Of a stretch of DNA of 64,000 bases, positions 39,908 to 50,200 are shown one piece after another. How positions within the stretch are numbered: the first letter of the stretch is position 1; the number at the start of each line of letters is the position of its first letter. The DNA lies in the IMG/VR virus record IMGVR_UViG_3300009503_000020, positions 56,718 through 120,717 of that record; one strand, written 5' to 3'. Origin of the DNA: a virus. A model generated the notes under the pieces. That model ran no database searches and was not told the DNA's origin. It worked only from the letters and a program-made list of their open reading frames with translations. The position numbers and the translations under genes were made by a program.

Positions 39908-42190
39908 TCATGGGTTGTAGTTTGGATCTGGCAACCATACAGCAGACACATCTAAACCATTTGAGGTAATTGTAGCTTCAGCTTCAAATGGTAACCATCC
40001 TTTCTCTCTAGCTCTAATTATCACTGTTGTATCTCCTGTATAGTTGTAAGTTGTTGAAGCCTTATAGTAGCCTGAATTCAGTTCATCAGTCTCTGTAGCA
40101 TCTTTGTTCATTATTTCTGTCATATCTGATTTCTTGTATATAGCTACTCTAACATACTCTGAAGGTTCATTTCCTGTCTTAACATGTCTTACAGTTAGAG
40201 TTACAGCATTGTTGATAACAGTTGTTCCTCCGCCTGTATTGATGTAAGTAGTAGGATTAGATCCGTTAATACAGTTAATAGTCACTAGTCCAGAACTTGC
40301 ATTCTCTATATCATAAGTATTACCAGAGAACTTTAAGTTGTCAAATGTATATGTTCCTGCAGATGTTATCTTGATTGCTCTTGTGTTGTTCTGAAACTGA
40401 CAATTCTTAATATTGTTCATTTCAGATACAGAGTTAACAGTCAGAGCAACAGTAGAGGTTCCTGATTTAAAAGTACAGTTTTCTATTGAGGCTCCAGAAG
40501 CAGATATTTCATCACACTGTTGGAAAGTAACTCCATGGATAGGAATATTAGCAACTAGTTGAACAGTCCCAGCATTAATAATAACAAGACCAGAGAAGTC
40601 ATAAGTGGCACTAGTCGAAGAACTAGAGTGTATTTTCCAGTGATATTTTGATGAGCTTGAGATAACTGAGTTTCTATGTATTATTGTGTCATTAGCTCCT
40701 GCATAGTATGTTATCCCAGAATAGTTTGGAACAGAACAATAGTATGTCTGTCTTGCAGCTAAGTTGTATATTTCTGGAAACTCTATAGCAGTTGATTCTA
40801 ACTTCAAATAAACTGGATTTGTTCCTCCATTTCCTATCTGGATTGGTTGTACAAATAATGCTTGGTTCTTTCCCTGAAGCAGTGCACTTATTCTCTCATG
40901 TCCATCAGCTACAGTCTTAACTATATCTTCTAACGTGACGGGTCTTGTAGAGCAACCTCCAGCTACGACAGTAGTATCGGAAATCCAAATCATTGTCCAA
41001 GTCCAGTCTGAAGATACTAGGTAACCACAAGTGAAGAATCCAAATATTTTAGTTAAAGTTTTATCAAATGTTCCCCTGGTATCTATTACTCCAGAAGTGT
41101 TTTGTTCATTTATGATTATAGGAACTCGTTTTACACCCCAAGGTGTGAATGCTCCGTGAACATGCCATACCATACCATTGTCTGCTGAAGATGCCATCCC
41201 AACCTCTATGCCCTTTCCTAAAGCAGTGTCGTAAACAGTCTGAATGTCTGCTGGAACTAATGGCATAGCATGAACCAATACATTCTTCCCAGTAACATTT
41301 ACCCTGTTAGCATCTGCTAAAACAAGGGTTGCTCCTTGATAGGTATTAGCTGTTGTTGGACCAGTCATTCCACCACAAGAACGGTATGTGTTTATACCAT
41401 AGTCTGTCTTTGCTGAGGCAGTAGCGTTAGCTAATGTTCTACTAGCAAGTGGAGAAGTCCAATATGTTGTAGCTGTTCCTGCAAATGCTGTGTTTCCATT
41501 GTATGCTGTTGTTCCATGTATTGGGTCAACGAAAATTGAATTGTCTGAAGCTGTGTATGCTGGAATTCTCGTTGCTCCAGTAGATGGTGGATTTACTACC
41601 ACAGTAGCTAACACTCCATTATAAGTTGTCCCAGTTACATTAGAAACAATGTTGGAAGGAGTGCTTCCAGAGCTTACTTGAAAGCCCCAAGATATATGGT
41701 CAGAATGAGCAGAACCGTCTTTAGCACAAAGTTGAAAAACAGGACCTTCAATAATTGACGGAATCACTGCTGTCGAACCATGACATCCACAGTAGATTAT
41801 GAGAGAATTGTTTCTTGTAGCTGTTGTAGTAGGCATATTCTGTCTTGCTGCAGTTCTGTTAGCTGTAGCATAGTTGGCTATTGGAGATGAAGTATCTACG
41901 TCTCTAATACTTAGGATAGCTGCATTAGCTGTCTCAGCAGTTGTGTATGTAAAAGTGTAGTTGTCTGGTTCAGATGAACCTGCAATCTTATACATCACAG
42001 CAAGATTAGACGTATTTGTTACACTAAACAACTGTGTCCATCCTGAACACGACCATGTTTGAGTTCCAGTATCTGTTGATAAAATAGCTAAAAGTAAATC
42101 TCCTCCTTGGCATTGAGGACGAGGACAATCAATAGTTGTGGCTGTAGTGGATGTATTATAGTTAAATGTCCAATCTATTACTTCTGGCAA
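39908..42190 (-). CDS. Large fibre/head-spike-like protein, beta-helix type
   Basis: 760 residues, Thr/Ser/Asn/Gly-rich. The N-terminal 200 residues look like a jelly-roll (WTFNYNTSTTATTIDC...WGFQVSSGS). The middle to C-terminal part has short repeats such as GVTFQQCDEISASGASIENC and NNIKNCQFQNNTRAIKIT, typical of a right-handed parallel beta-helix as in receptor-binding and depolymerase fibres. It ends with an Ig/carbohydrate-like domain. No catalytic residues are recognisable. Probably a host-binding fibre. Confidence 0.65.
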   Translation of the reverse strand: MPEVIDWTFNYNTSTTATTIDCPRPQCQGGDLLLAILSTDTGTQTWSCSGWTQLFSVTNTSNLAVMYKIAGSSEPDNYTFTYTTAETANAAILSIRDVDTSSPIANYATANRTAARQNMPTTTATRNNSLIIYCGCHGSTAVIPSIIEGPVFQLCAKDGSAHSDHISWGFQVSSGSTPSNIVSNVTGTTYNGVLATVVVNPPSTGATRIPAYTASDNSIFVDPIHGTTAYNGNTAFAGTATTYWTSPLASRTLANATASAKTDYGINTYRSCGGMTGPTTANTYQGATLVLADANRVNVTGKNVLVHAMPLVPADIQTVYDTALGKGIEVGMASSADNGMVWHVHGAFTPWGVKRVPIIINEQNTSGVIDTRGTFDKTLTKIFGFFTCGYLVSSDWTWTMIWISDTTVVAGGCSTRPVTLEDIVKTVADGHERISALLQGKNQALFVQPIQIGNGGTNPVYLKLESTAIEFPEIYNLAARQTYYCSVPNYSGITYYAGANDTIIHRNSVISSSSKYHWKIHSSSSTSATYDFSGLVIINAGTVQLVANIPIHGVTFQQCDEISASGASIENCTFKSGTSTVALTVNSVSEMNNIKNCQFQNNTRAIKITSAGTYTFDNLKFSGNTYDIENASSGLVTINCINGSNPTTYINTGGGTTVINNAVTLTVRHVKTGNEPSEYVRVAIYKKSDMTEIMNKDATETDELNSGYYKASTTYNYTGDTTVIIRAREKGWLPFEAEATITSNGLDVSAVWLPDPNYNP

Positions 42191-42366
42191 GATTCAGCAT
42201 CCTCAACTTCAACTTTAACAACTTTAGCAGGAGTTTTACAGCTTGCAAAATAGATGAATCTACCATCCAAATTATCAAAGAACTGCTTAAGTGCTTCTTC
42301 TTTCTCATCATCAGACAAGAGTCTACCAGCATTAACCTCTAGAGTAACTTTGACTTTTATTTGCAT
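42178..42366 (-). CDS. Small hypothetical protein
   Basis: 62 residues, a helix between strands, ending in acidic residues and Cys. Overlaps the start of the beta-helix fibre gene by 13 bases and abuts the next gene. Not recognised. Confidence 0.55.
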   Translation of the reverse strand: MQIKVKVTLEVNAGRLLSDDEKEEALKQFFDNLDGRFIYFASCKTPAKVVKVEVEDAESCQK

Positions 42367-42576
42367 TTATTTCACCTCTACTTTAGGATTATATCGTTTA
42401 AAGTCTTCAATAGGATACCACTCTTTCCACACTCTACCAGTCTTGCCTTTGATTACAACTTCTACATACTCTTTAGTAGTAGCTACTCCTCCGTTAACAG
42501 CATCTGTTATCTGTTGAGTCATTCTCTTTACTGAGAGTACTTCTCTTTCTTTGCCATTGATGTCAATTATTTTCAT
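42367..42576 (-). CDS. Small hypothetical protein
   Basis: 69 residues, basic, mostly beta. Starts MKIIDINGKEREVLSVKRM, with WYPIEDFKRYN near the end. A TATA-like CCTTAAATTC lies about 45 bases upstream. It forms a small pair with the next gene. Function unknown. Confidence 0.55.
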   Translation of the reverse strand: MKIIDINGKEREVLSVKRMTQQITDAVNGGVATTKEYVEVVIKGKTGRVWKEWYPIEDFKRYNPKVEVK

Positions 42577-42634
42577 GTATTAGCCTCTAGTATCCTTTAA
42601 CAATAGTATAAAAAGAAGAATTTAAGGTTTAGGT

Positions 42635-44776
42635 CTAAGATACTATGCTGTCTACTGTTCTGATAGCTGTAATTGTTGTTGTACCATCAGCAAATGAACC
42701 TGAAACTTGGAATGGAATATATCCTTTCTTTCTTACTCTGCAGACTATATACTTTGTTGAGCCAGAGTATTTAACAGTGACTTCTGCATTTCCACTTGCA
42801 TTTGCTAGACCATCTATGTAAGGTACATAAGCTCTATCTCCTGAATCATAAGCTCTTGCAGTAGAACCTGAAATGTAGAATCTTTTCTCTGTCCTGTTTA
42901 TTGAAGTGTATGTGTAGATGTCTTCTCCTTCTGTTCCTAAGCCATAGTCATAGACAACTCTGATTACTCCTGTACTTGGACAATCATCTGCAGGTGTAGT
43001 AGTAACTTCCACATAGCTTAGACCAGAGCCTTGACTAGCTAAAGTGTATTGATTTCTTTTGATTGTAGTTGAACCTGAACTTGTTGTCTCACAAACTAAG
43101 ACTCTATCAACACTAGGAATGCAGCCAACAACTCTGATAGTTGAACTTAGTGGTGGATTCTGAGTTGTATTATTAGCATCAATTAATGAATACATAATAG
43201 CATCTAAACCAGAGACATTCTGTATCCAGATACCTCTAGCACCGAAGAACTTGCCACCAGCGAATGTACCATATGGAGAAGCTTTCTTTATTTGAGTATA
43301 GGTTGTGTTCGCTGTCTGATAGAATTCACCATTGTACTTATACACAGTGTCTGTTCCATTAGTAGGATAGCATGTTATTGTAGATGTCCTTCTAGTTACT
43401 GCTTTTACAAACTCATATAGGTTAGCTACTCTTTCTCCACCTAAGTCAATGACTACATTGTAAGGTTGAGGACCATTGCCATTGTCCAAGTCCTTATTTA
43501 TTGTGCAAGCAAAAGAAACTGTTCCAGAAGCTGTTGCAGTCCAAGTCTCAGAAGTTAAAGTACCATTTGCAGTTGCTGAACCATTAGTTGAGCCAGTAAG
43601 AGTCTCATTGTCTTGGAATGTTCCAGTGATGTTAGTTAGGAATAAAATACCTTCAGTACCTGTTCCTTGTGGATCCTGGATAACTCTCCTCAATGTTCCT
43701 GTAGCACCAGAAGAACCTCCAGTTATTGTCTGTCCTAGAGTTGTGAACAGAGCTGTTTGAGCATCAAATTTGAGTTCTCTGCATTGTTCTAGAGTCTCTC
43801 CATTGGAGAATGTACCTTCTATATTAGCAAGAGTAAGTGTGCCTGAGCTTCCTGAAGGTGCATTAAGGACAAAAGCTGTTGCATGACTTGTTTGCCCATG
43901 AACTACTCTGTGTGCAACAATTGTTCCAGAACCAGCAGTAAATGCTAACTGACCATTTACGTGCATGATCCTTATTGTATCCATGTAATTAAGAACAGTA
44001 GCCTCTACAGTTTGGTTGTCTAAGTCATTTGCTGTAGCCAAAGGCACAGCGTTTCTACCACCAGCAGATAAGTCAATCTCATAATTGTCATACAAGTCAG
44101 TATAGACACGAGCATAGACTGTTACCACTGCACCACCTATCGGAGCACCAAATTCTTTGACTTTTATCAAGATGTCTATATGTTGTTCTCCCCACCAGTC
44201 TGGAGCTATCTTAGAACCTGCTTGGTAGATGTATATCTTTGTACCAGACTCAATTGTACCTAAGGTATACAGGTTAGCAAATAAATCATCTCCTGTGTTG
44301 TCAAAGTCAGAAGAAGTACCTGCACCAGTTCCAGCAGTTATTGTCATTGCAGAACCATTAACTACTGTTTGTGTAGTTCTAACCCACCATTTCCTTGTAG
44401 TATTGTTGTAAGCTAAAAGAGCACCAATCTCTACACCATCATCTTTTACTTGCTTAGTTATGTCTGAAGGAACACAGTTAGTATAACCTGAAGATGAGAG
44501 AGTGATTAGGGCTATCTGTGCATTGTCTCTAGTTTGGGTGATAGCACCTTCTTTCAAATAGTGTGTGGACTCATCATCAATAAACCAGTTGTTTACAATA
44601 GTGTAAGCATTAGGTGTTTGAGCAGTCATAGGTATATCATCATCCATAGCTCCTTGTTCATCAAAGGTATCCATTAACCATGAGTAGAGTTGGTTAACAG
44701 TGTAAACTGAAGTTCCAGAGCTGTGATAAATCCTCTTGTTCACATAATCTATTGACCAATCATCACCAATAGCCAT
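42635..44776 (-). CDS. Large virion fibre protein
   Basis: 713 residues from the ATG at 44776 (a GTG three codons earlier is also possible). The N-terminus, DWSIDYVNKRIYHSSG with DDDIPMTAQTP following, is like that of the 39286-39897 protein. The middle has repeated Thr/Gly-rich strands with GAGTSSDF, TGSTNGSATANGTLTS and similar. The C-terminus ends with a small Ig-like part. A TATA box lies at 44809-44818. Likely a head or tail fibre; no enzyme motif. Confidence 0.65.
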   Translation of the reverse strand: MAIGDDWSIDYVNKRIYHSSGTSVYTVNQLYSWLMDTFDEQGAMDDDIPMTAQTPNAYTIVNNWFIDDESTHYLKEGAITQTRDNAQIALITLSSSGYTNCVPSDITKQVKDDGVEIGALLAYNNTTRKWWVRTTQTVVNGSAMTITAGTGAGTSSDFDNTGDDLFANLYTLGTIESGTKIYIYQAGSKIAPDWWGEQHIDILIKVKEFGAPIGGAVVTVYARVYTDLYDNYEIDLSAGGRNAVPLATANDLDNQTVEATVLNYMDTIRIMHVNGQLAFTAGSGTIVAHRVVHGQTSHATAFVLNAPSGSSGTLTLANIEGTFSNGETLEQCRELKFDAQTALFTTLGQTITGGSSGATGTLRRVIQDPQGTGTEGILFLTNITGTFQDNETLTGSTNGSATANGTLTSETWTATASGTVSFACTINKDLDNGNGPQPYNVVIDLGGERVANLYEFVKAVTRRTSTITCYPTNGTDTVYKYNGEFYQTANTTYTQIKKASPYGTFAGGKFFGARGIWIQNVSGLDAIMYSLIDANNTTQNPPLSSTIRVVGCIPSVDRVLVCETTSSGSTTIKRNQYTLASQGSGLSYVEVTTTPADDCPSTGVIRVVYDYGLGTEGEDIYTYTSINRTEKRFYISGSTARAYDSGDRAYVPYIDGLANASGNAEVTVKYSGSTKYIVCRVRKKGYIPFQVSGSFADGTTTITAIRTVDSIVS

Positions 44777-44808
44777 ATTACTCACTACCCTTTCTACTTC
44801 TCAGTTTC

Positions 44809-44818
44809 TTATTTAAAG
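44809..44818 (-). promoter_or_regulatory. Probable TATA promoter for fibre gene
   Basis: CTTTAAATAA on the minus strand, 33 bases before the start at 44776. Confidence 0.5.
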
Positions 44819-44833
44819 CTAACCTGAACACAT

Positions 44834-45169
44834 TCATTTCGTTACCTCCTTAGCTATTGCCTCTTCAGCCAAGTAAATCTCTTCCCCTCTAATTACCAAA
44901 TCAAGGACTAGTGCTCTTTTGAAGTGTGGAGAAGGTCTCCATTTAAGCACGAGAGGTTCTACCTTTCCAGGTTGGATAGTTACTGGACCACGAACCTCAA
45001 GAATTTCTGTAGGAGGTAGATTAGGAAATTCATAGACGAGATTAGAGAGTACAGCCTTAGAGTCATTCTCTAAATAAACAGTAATAGTCTTCTCATGTCC
45101 TACTTCTACTTTACCAAAGTTGATTCGTTGAAGAGGGATCTTCTTATCAGGATCTGCCCAGATTAACAT
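44834..45169 (-). CDS. Ig-like beta-sandwich protein
   Basis: 111 residues from the ATG at 45169 (AGGAGAG upstream); an earlier Met at 45196 lies inside the upstream gene. INFGKVEVGHEKTITVYLEN and PVTIQPGKVEPLVLKWRP are typical of ASPM/Hydin- or MSP-like beta-sandwich domains. Likely a virion or scaffold part. It follows the phosphoesterase gene directly. Confidence 0.6.
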   Translation of the reverse strand: MLIWADPDKKIPLQRINFGKVEVGHEKTITVYLENDSKAVLSNLVYEFPNLPPTEILEVRGPVTIQPGKVEPLVLKWRPSPHFKRALVLDLVIRGEEIYLAEEAIAKEVTK

Positions 45170-45171
45170 CT

Positions 45172-47280
45172 TTAACTCTCCTGTGCCTTCAGCCACTTCT
45201 CTATGAGTTCTAGCTTCTTCTTTTTCAACTCTAGTTCAATCTTTCTCTCTTCAGGAGTCTTACTTCTCTTCTTAAGCTCATCATCTATTATCTTTGCTAG
45301 AGCTTCATCCTCCATGCTTAGGTGTTTCTTTCTGATAAGTTCACCTTCCCACTTGTGTAGCCCTTGTTTCTTTATCCACTGTGTTGCTTGTTCAACTGTC
45401 CATTCATCTGAGAACCTTACTCTAGATACTCTAGCTCCATGAATTGTCCCTGGTCTAGGATACAAACATACTAGTACTTCTAGAACTTGCTTGGGTGCAT
45501 CCTTCAATTCTGGAATGTAGTCTTCAGGATTGTCTACACATCTGGAGAATGCCTTCTGGTCATATATCTCTAACCAGAAGTAGTTCCAACCCTCTTTCTT
45601 TTCAACTTTGAATGGTATGTAGTAGTCACCTTTAGTAGGATCTCCACTCCTAGCTAATGCGTGAGGAAGCTTAGCTCTCTCAAGTACTCCTCCTCTTCCT
45701 TCTTTATTGATATAAACATAGTATCCTTTCAACTTATTGCCATGAAATATCATTGAGATGAAGTTAGGAGGAGACATATCTATCAAGTTAACTGTACCTT
45801 CATCCACTGGAGTAACATAAGTAACTAGATCTCCTACCATCATCTTAGTCTTAGGCTTATCTATAGCCATCCACTTCTGTATATCTCTGCATATCTTCCA
45901 GACTGCCTTAGCTGATTCTCCTTCTTGAGTCATTTCAGAAGGATCAGCATAGACATTGAATTCAAAACCTTCAGAGATACGGATATCCCAGTGTTTTTTC
46001 AAACCTTCAGGAGTTTCTATCTCATGAATCTGCAAGACAAACTTAGCTTCTTTTAACTCCTCTGCACTTAGTTTCTCTATTGTATAAATAGATGACCCTT
46101 CCTCTTCCTGGGTAATAGTGAACTCTCCTTTCATTTCCTTACCTTTGAAATCTGCTCTTATCAGCTCAGCTCCTTCTTCAGTCTCTCTTTTGAGAGTGAC
46201 TGTTCCTTGATCAACTATTTGCATCTTAGCTGTAAGAGTCTTAGAGGGATTGTACTTAGTGAGGGGAGGAATATCACCTTCATAGTCAAACCACTTCTTA
46301 TCAACAGTCCCTTCATATTCAAGAGGAACAGGAGAGAATCTAGTGAAATCTAAATCAGAAGACCAAGAGTATACCTTGTCTCCTTCTTTAATTCTTAGGA
46401 ACCACTTCTGATGAGGGATTCCTCTAACTACTATTTGTCCCATATAAGAGAGATACTGAACAGTAAACCTAGTTGCTGCTTCTTCTTCCTTAGACTTAAT
46501 ACCTTTCTCCCATGCCTCTTTAACCCATTTCTCCCACTCTTTGTATAGCTCACCTGTTCTCCAATCAGGAGGAACTGGAATGTAACCTTTAGGAGGAACC
46601 CACTTCTTCTTGAAACCTCTAGCTAGACAGTAAGGAGTTTGATCTCCAGGAACTAAGACTCTCCACATTAGTTCAGTTCCTGGTCTTGGTTTTTTCGTTT
46701 CAGGATCAATAACTTGTACATTAACTGCTCTCACAACTACTCTTGTCCAGTCACCACCAAAAGGACCCTCATTGTTGTCACTCTTCAAGAAATATTCATG
46801 GAAGTAAGGTTTTTGAACACCAAAGTGTACCCTTCCTTTATCTACTATAACAAATACTCCAGGATATTCTTTAGTTGAGCCTACTTGTCCTGGCTTAACT
46901 ACACCTTCCACTGTTAACCATACTTTAGGTTGCCTCGCCTTTGTCTCTGCTCTGAAACCCTTGTTCTTGTTGTTCTTAGTAAATTCTATTTTTACTTTCT
47001 TAACCATCTCTCTTCCATCTTCAATAGTGTAGCATGTCTTTGGAACTCCTCCTGGAGTTAATACTGTCCAACCTACTAGATGGTCATCAACTTCCATTCT
47101 CCAGTCAGTATGCACAGAGCGCCCTCTGATGTGCCATTGCATAACATATCTCATTTCTTTCTTAGGTGGAGGATATTCCATGTAAGGTGCTAGAAGAGCA
47201 CCTCCTTGCCCTCCCTCTCCTTCTTTTGGAATAGCTTTCATTACTTCTAACCAGTTAATCATGCTACTCTTGATTTTCAT
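45172..47280 (-). CDS. Protein with two LigD-type 3'-phosphoesterase modules
   Basis: 702 residues. Residues 45-65 read MQWHIRGRSVHTDWRMEV and residues near 411-430 read LQIHEIETPEG...HWDIRI; both keep the spaced His, then HxDxR set seen in the phosphoesterase domain of bacterial and archaeal LigD, which removes 3'-phosphate and ribonucleotides at breaks. Several repeated strands (RVHFGVQKPYFHEYFLK, GNKLKGYYVYINKEGRGG) suggest more copies of a related fold. The C-terminus is a Lys/Glu-rich helix. GAGGAG lies 5 bases before the start, which overlaps the ligase gene by 17 bases, so both are made together. Confidence 0.7.
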   Translation of the reverse strand: MKIKSSMINWLEVMKAIPKEGEGGQGGALLAPYMEYPPPKKEMRYVMQWHIRGRSVHTDWRMEVDDHLVGWTVLTPGGVPKTCYTIEDGREMVKKVKIEFTKNNKNKGFRAETKARQPKVWLTVEGVVKPGQVGSTKEYPGVFVIVDKGRVHFGVQKPYFHEYFLKSDNNEGPFGGDWTRVVVRAVNVQVIDPETKKPRPGTELMWRVLVPGDQTPYCLARGFKKKWVPPKGYIPVPPDWRTGELYKEWEKWVKEAWEKGIKSKEEEAATRFTVQYLSYMGQIVVRGIPHQKWFLRIKEGDKVYSWSSDLDFTRFSPVPLEYEGTVDKKWFDYEGDIPPLTKYNPSKTLTAKMQIVDQGTVTLKRETEEGAELIRADFKGKEMKGEFTITQEEEGSSIYTIEKLSAEELKEAKFVLQIHEIETPEGLKKHWDIRISEGFEFNVYADPSEMTQEGESAKAVWKICRDIQKWMAIDKPKTKMMVGDLVTYVTPVDEGTVNLIDMSPPNFISMIFHGNKLKGYYVYINKEGRGGVLERAKLPHALARSGDPTKGDYYIPFKVEKKEGWNYFWLEIYDQKAFSRCVDNPEDYIPELKDAPKQVLEVLVCLYPRPGTIHGARVSRVRFSDEWTVEQATQWIKKQGLHKWEGELIRKKHLSMEDEALAKIIDDELKKRSKTPEERKIELELKKKKLELIEKWLKAQES

Positions 47281-50200
47281 CTATCTCCTCACCTGTATCT
47301 TCATCTACTTCACTCTGAACTTTCCACTCTTTATAACCATAGTAGTAGGATTTCACATATCTACACTTGTAATGGTTAGCAAAGGGACACACTATTGGAT
47401 ATTTGAGGTACTCTACTAAGATACTACTTAAGTTATCTCTAGGCATCCTAAATCTTTCTTTGAGTGGACAAATTCTCTCATCATTCCAGAAAGGACAGAT
47501 AGGCAAATCAAAGACCCAAGCTCCTAGTTGTTCAGGAGGTGGACCTGTGCCTATAGCTACTAACTTCTTGACCACATCTATTGAATCTGGTTCTTTCTTT
47601 GCAGGATGTTTTCCTTCATAGTATGGGAACATCCATGTATAGTATATCTTTCCTTTAGGATCTTTAAACTCAGCTATTCTGATAGGTCTTACAGTTACAA
47701 TAGTACCTGGACTTACTTTCTCTCCTGTGGCATAAGTTCTACCTATCCAGAGATAGCACTTACCATCTCTCTTTACTATATCTCTCTCCCTATATTTGTC
47801 TAAGTCTTTGCAAGGAACTGCGAAGATGCACTCATACAAGTATTGATTAAGAGGCTTCCCTTCTTTTGTCTTCTTCTGTATCACTTTCCAGACCATCACA
47901 TCTATCTCTTTAAGGTTCTTAAGTTTAGCCCAATCAGCAGCTCTGTTCTCTCCTGAATACTTAATTGGGTAGATTGAATCAGATGCTTTAGCTACTATAC
48001 CTTCTGAGTTCATCAAGGAACGATATTTCTTTGCTAACCTGAAGAATGTTTTCATGTCAGTGGCTTTTTCACCGTCTATCCTCTTCCAATGCCTCAAATT
48101 ATCTGGAAAGACTTTCTTAATTGCTTCCCATCTTTCTACATATGGCTTGTCATTCAAAGGTTCTCCATTCAAGTATGTACAGTCATGCACGTGGAAGACT
48201 ACATTCTCATCATCTAATTCCTTCTTCTCTGCTCCTATCCATTTGATCATCTCTTCACGAGGTACTTGTTCACACATGTCTGGATGAGAAACTTTCTTGT
48301 CTCCACAAGCATACTCTACCATCTCTGCATCTATAATAAAAGAGTCAGCTTTCTTGTTCTTAAGTAACTCTGCAAGTGATTTCTTGAAGACAGAAGCTCT
48401 ATCTCTTTCTCTATCTTCAGTAATAAACTTGCATTGGTTTCCTTTGCAGTGGACCTGGAACCTCATGCCATCAAACTTCTTCTGTACTATTATCCCTTTA
48501 TCAATGTACTTCTTAGCCCATTTATCCCACATCTCTTTTATATCCCAAAACTCATTTTTCTGAAAACCTGACTTTGGTTTTAGTCCAATGTATGGTTTGA
48601 ATATCTCTGCCTTTGCTCCAGCTAAGAATTCAAAAGGAGAAGTTCTTCGCATCTCATCATCTGAGACTCTTTCAAAAGAGAGTCGATAAACAGGAACTGT
48701 CATTCCAATGTGAGGTCCCTTTGAGTCCCAAACAAAGTGAAGACGCTTAGCTACTTCTGGATCTCTCTCAGATATCTCATTGAGAAATGCTCTTATTGTT
48801 GGGACATGATACCAACCTTGTTTGAACAATAAGTCTATATCATGAGATGCAGGTATCTTGCCTTCATTGACTACTCTCCCACATAGATAGACATGAATAG
48901 GATCTTCAACGAACACTTTCTCTGGAAATGCCTTCAGTACTCTTTCAAGAGTGATCTCCTCTTCTGAGGATATTTGTTGAGGAACTCCTTCTTCAGGTTC
49001 AGGATACTCAATAACTTCAAGAGATGTTGCTCTGTCTAGTCCATCTTCTATCTGATGAGGAAGTTTTCTCTTCTGCATTTCTTTCCAGACAAAGATGTGA
49101 GCATTCTGAAGAGGCTCTGTCACCTTTCCTAGCTTCTTGAATATCTCATGTAGCTTCTTGTGTAGAGCCATAAGTTGGTCGTCTGTTAGCTTAGAGACAT
49201 AGACATCATCTATATCCTCTAAGTTAGGAATACCTACCTGAGTTGGTTCTGGTACTGTCTTAGCTTTCTCTTCTGTTTCTTTCCAGGGAATCTTATCTAC
49301 ACCTATTTCTTTAATAACAGTCTCAAAGAGTTCTCTTGCGTGTTTCTTGTAAGTTTCAGGCTTGTTAAAGGTAGCTCCTCTGTCAATTAATTCTTTAACT
49401 ATTGCTACTGCTAGTTTCTTGCAATCCTCTTCTGTTATTGGTAAGTCTCCTACATCTGTGTGCTTAGTTATCTTCTTGCCTCTCTTGATAGAAGAATACC
49501 AACCTAGTACGATACGGAAATCATCTCCTACCTGAGCTCTTGTATACTTCTTCAAGTTCTTAATGTATTGATTAACCCAGTCTTTCGTTGCTTCTTTGAT
49601 TAGTTCTGTTTGGAGTAGACCTCTGTTGAACATCTCTTCAGATACTTTAGCAAACAACTCATCTGATATCTCTAAGTCTGCAAAGTCAAATAAGTCAAGG
49701 ATAGTTAGTGACTTCAAGTCCTGAAACTTAATGTTCTTAGCATCCACAAAGACCTGGATACCTTTTGGGAGTTTGACAGGAATAGGAGGCTCAAACTGTT
49801 CATCTATCCTAAACTCATAAGCATAAAGAGGAGCATCTTCTTTCCAACCCCAATGCTTGAATGCTTCTTCATCTGTTATTTGATGCTTGTCTCTTAGCTT
49901 CTTGAATTCTTCAGGACTTATCTCATAAGGCTCTTTGAGAGTAATGATACCAAAGCAGAGTTTATCTTGCAATAGATACAATGGTTCGTTAATGTGACTA
50001 GTGAACTTCTTAGACTTAACAATTAACGTCTTCTGTCCAGTCATAATCATCTCTGCATGAGGAGCCACTAGGTATAGACCTGCCTTAGGCTGAATCTTAG
50101 CTATTGTTTTAGGACTAACAGGTTCTACTTCTTCAGTTGTAGTCTTACCCAATTCAGATTTCTCCTCTAGAGTTATCTCTTTACCATCGAAAGCTGGTTC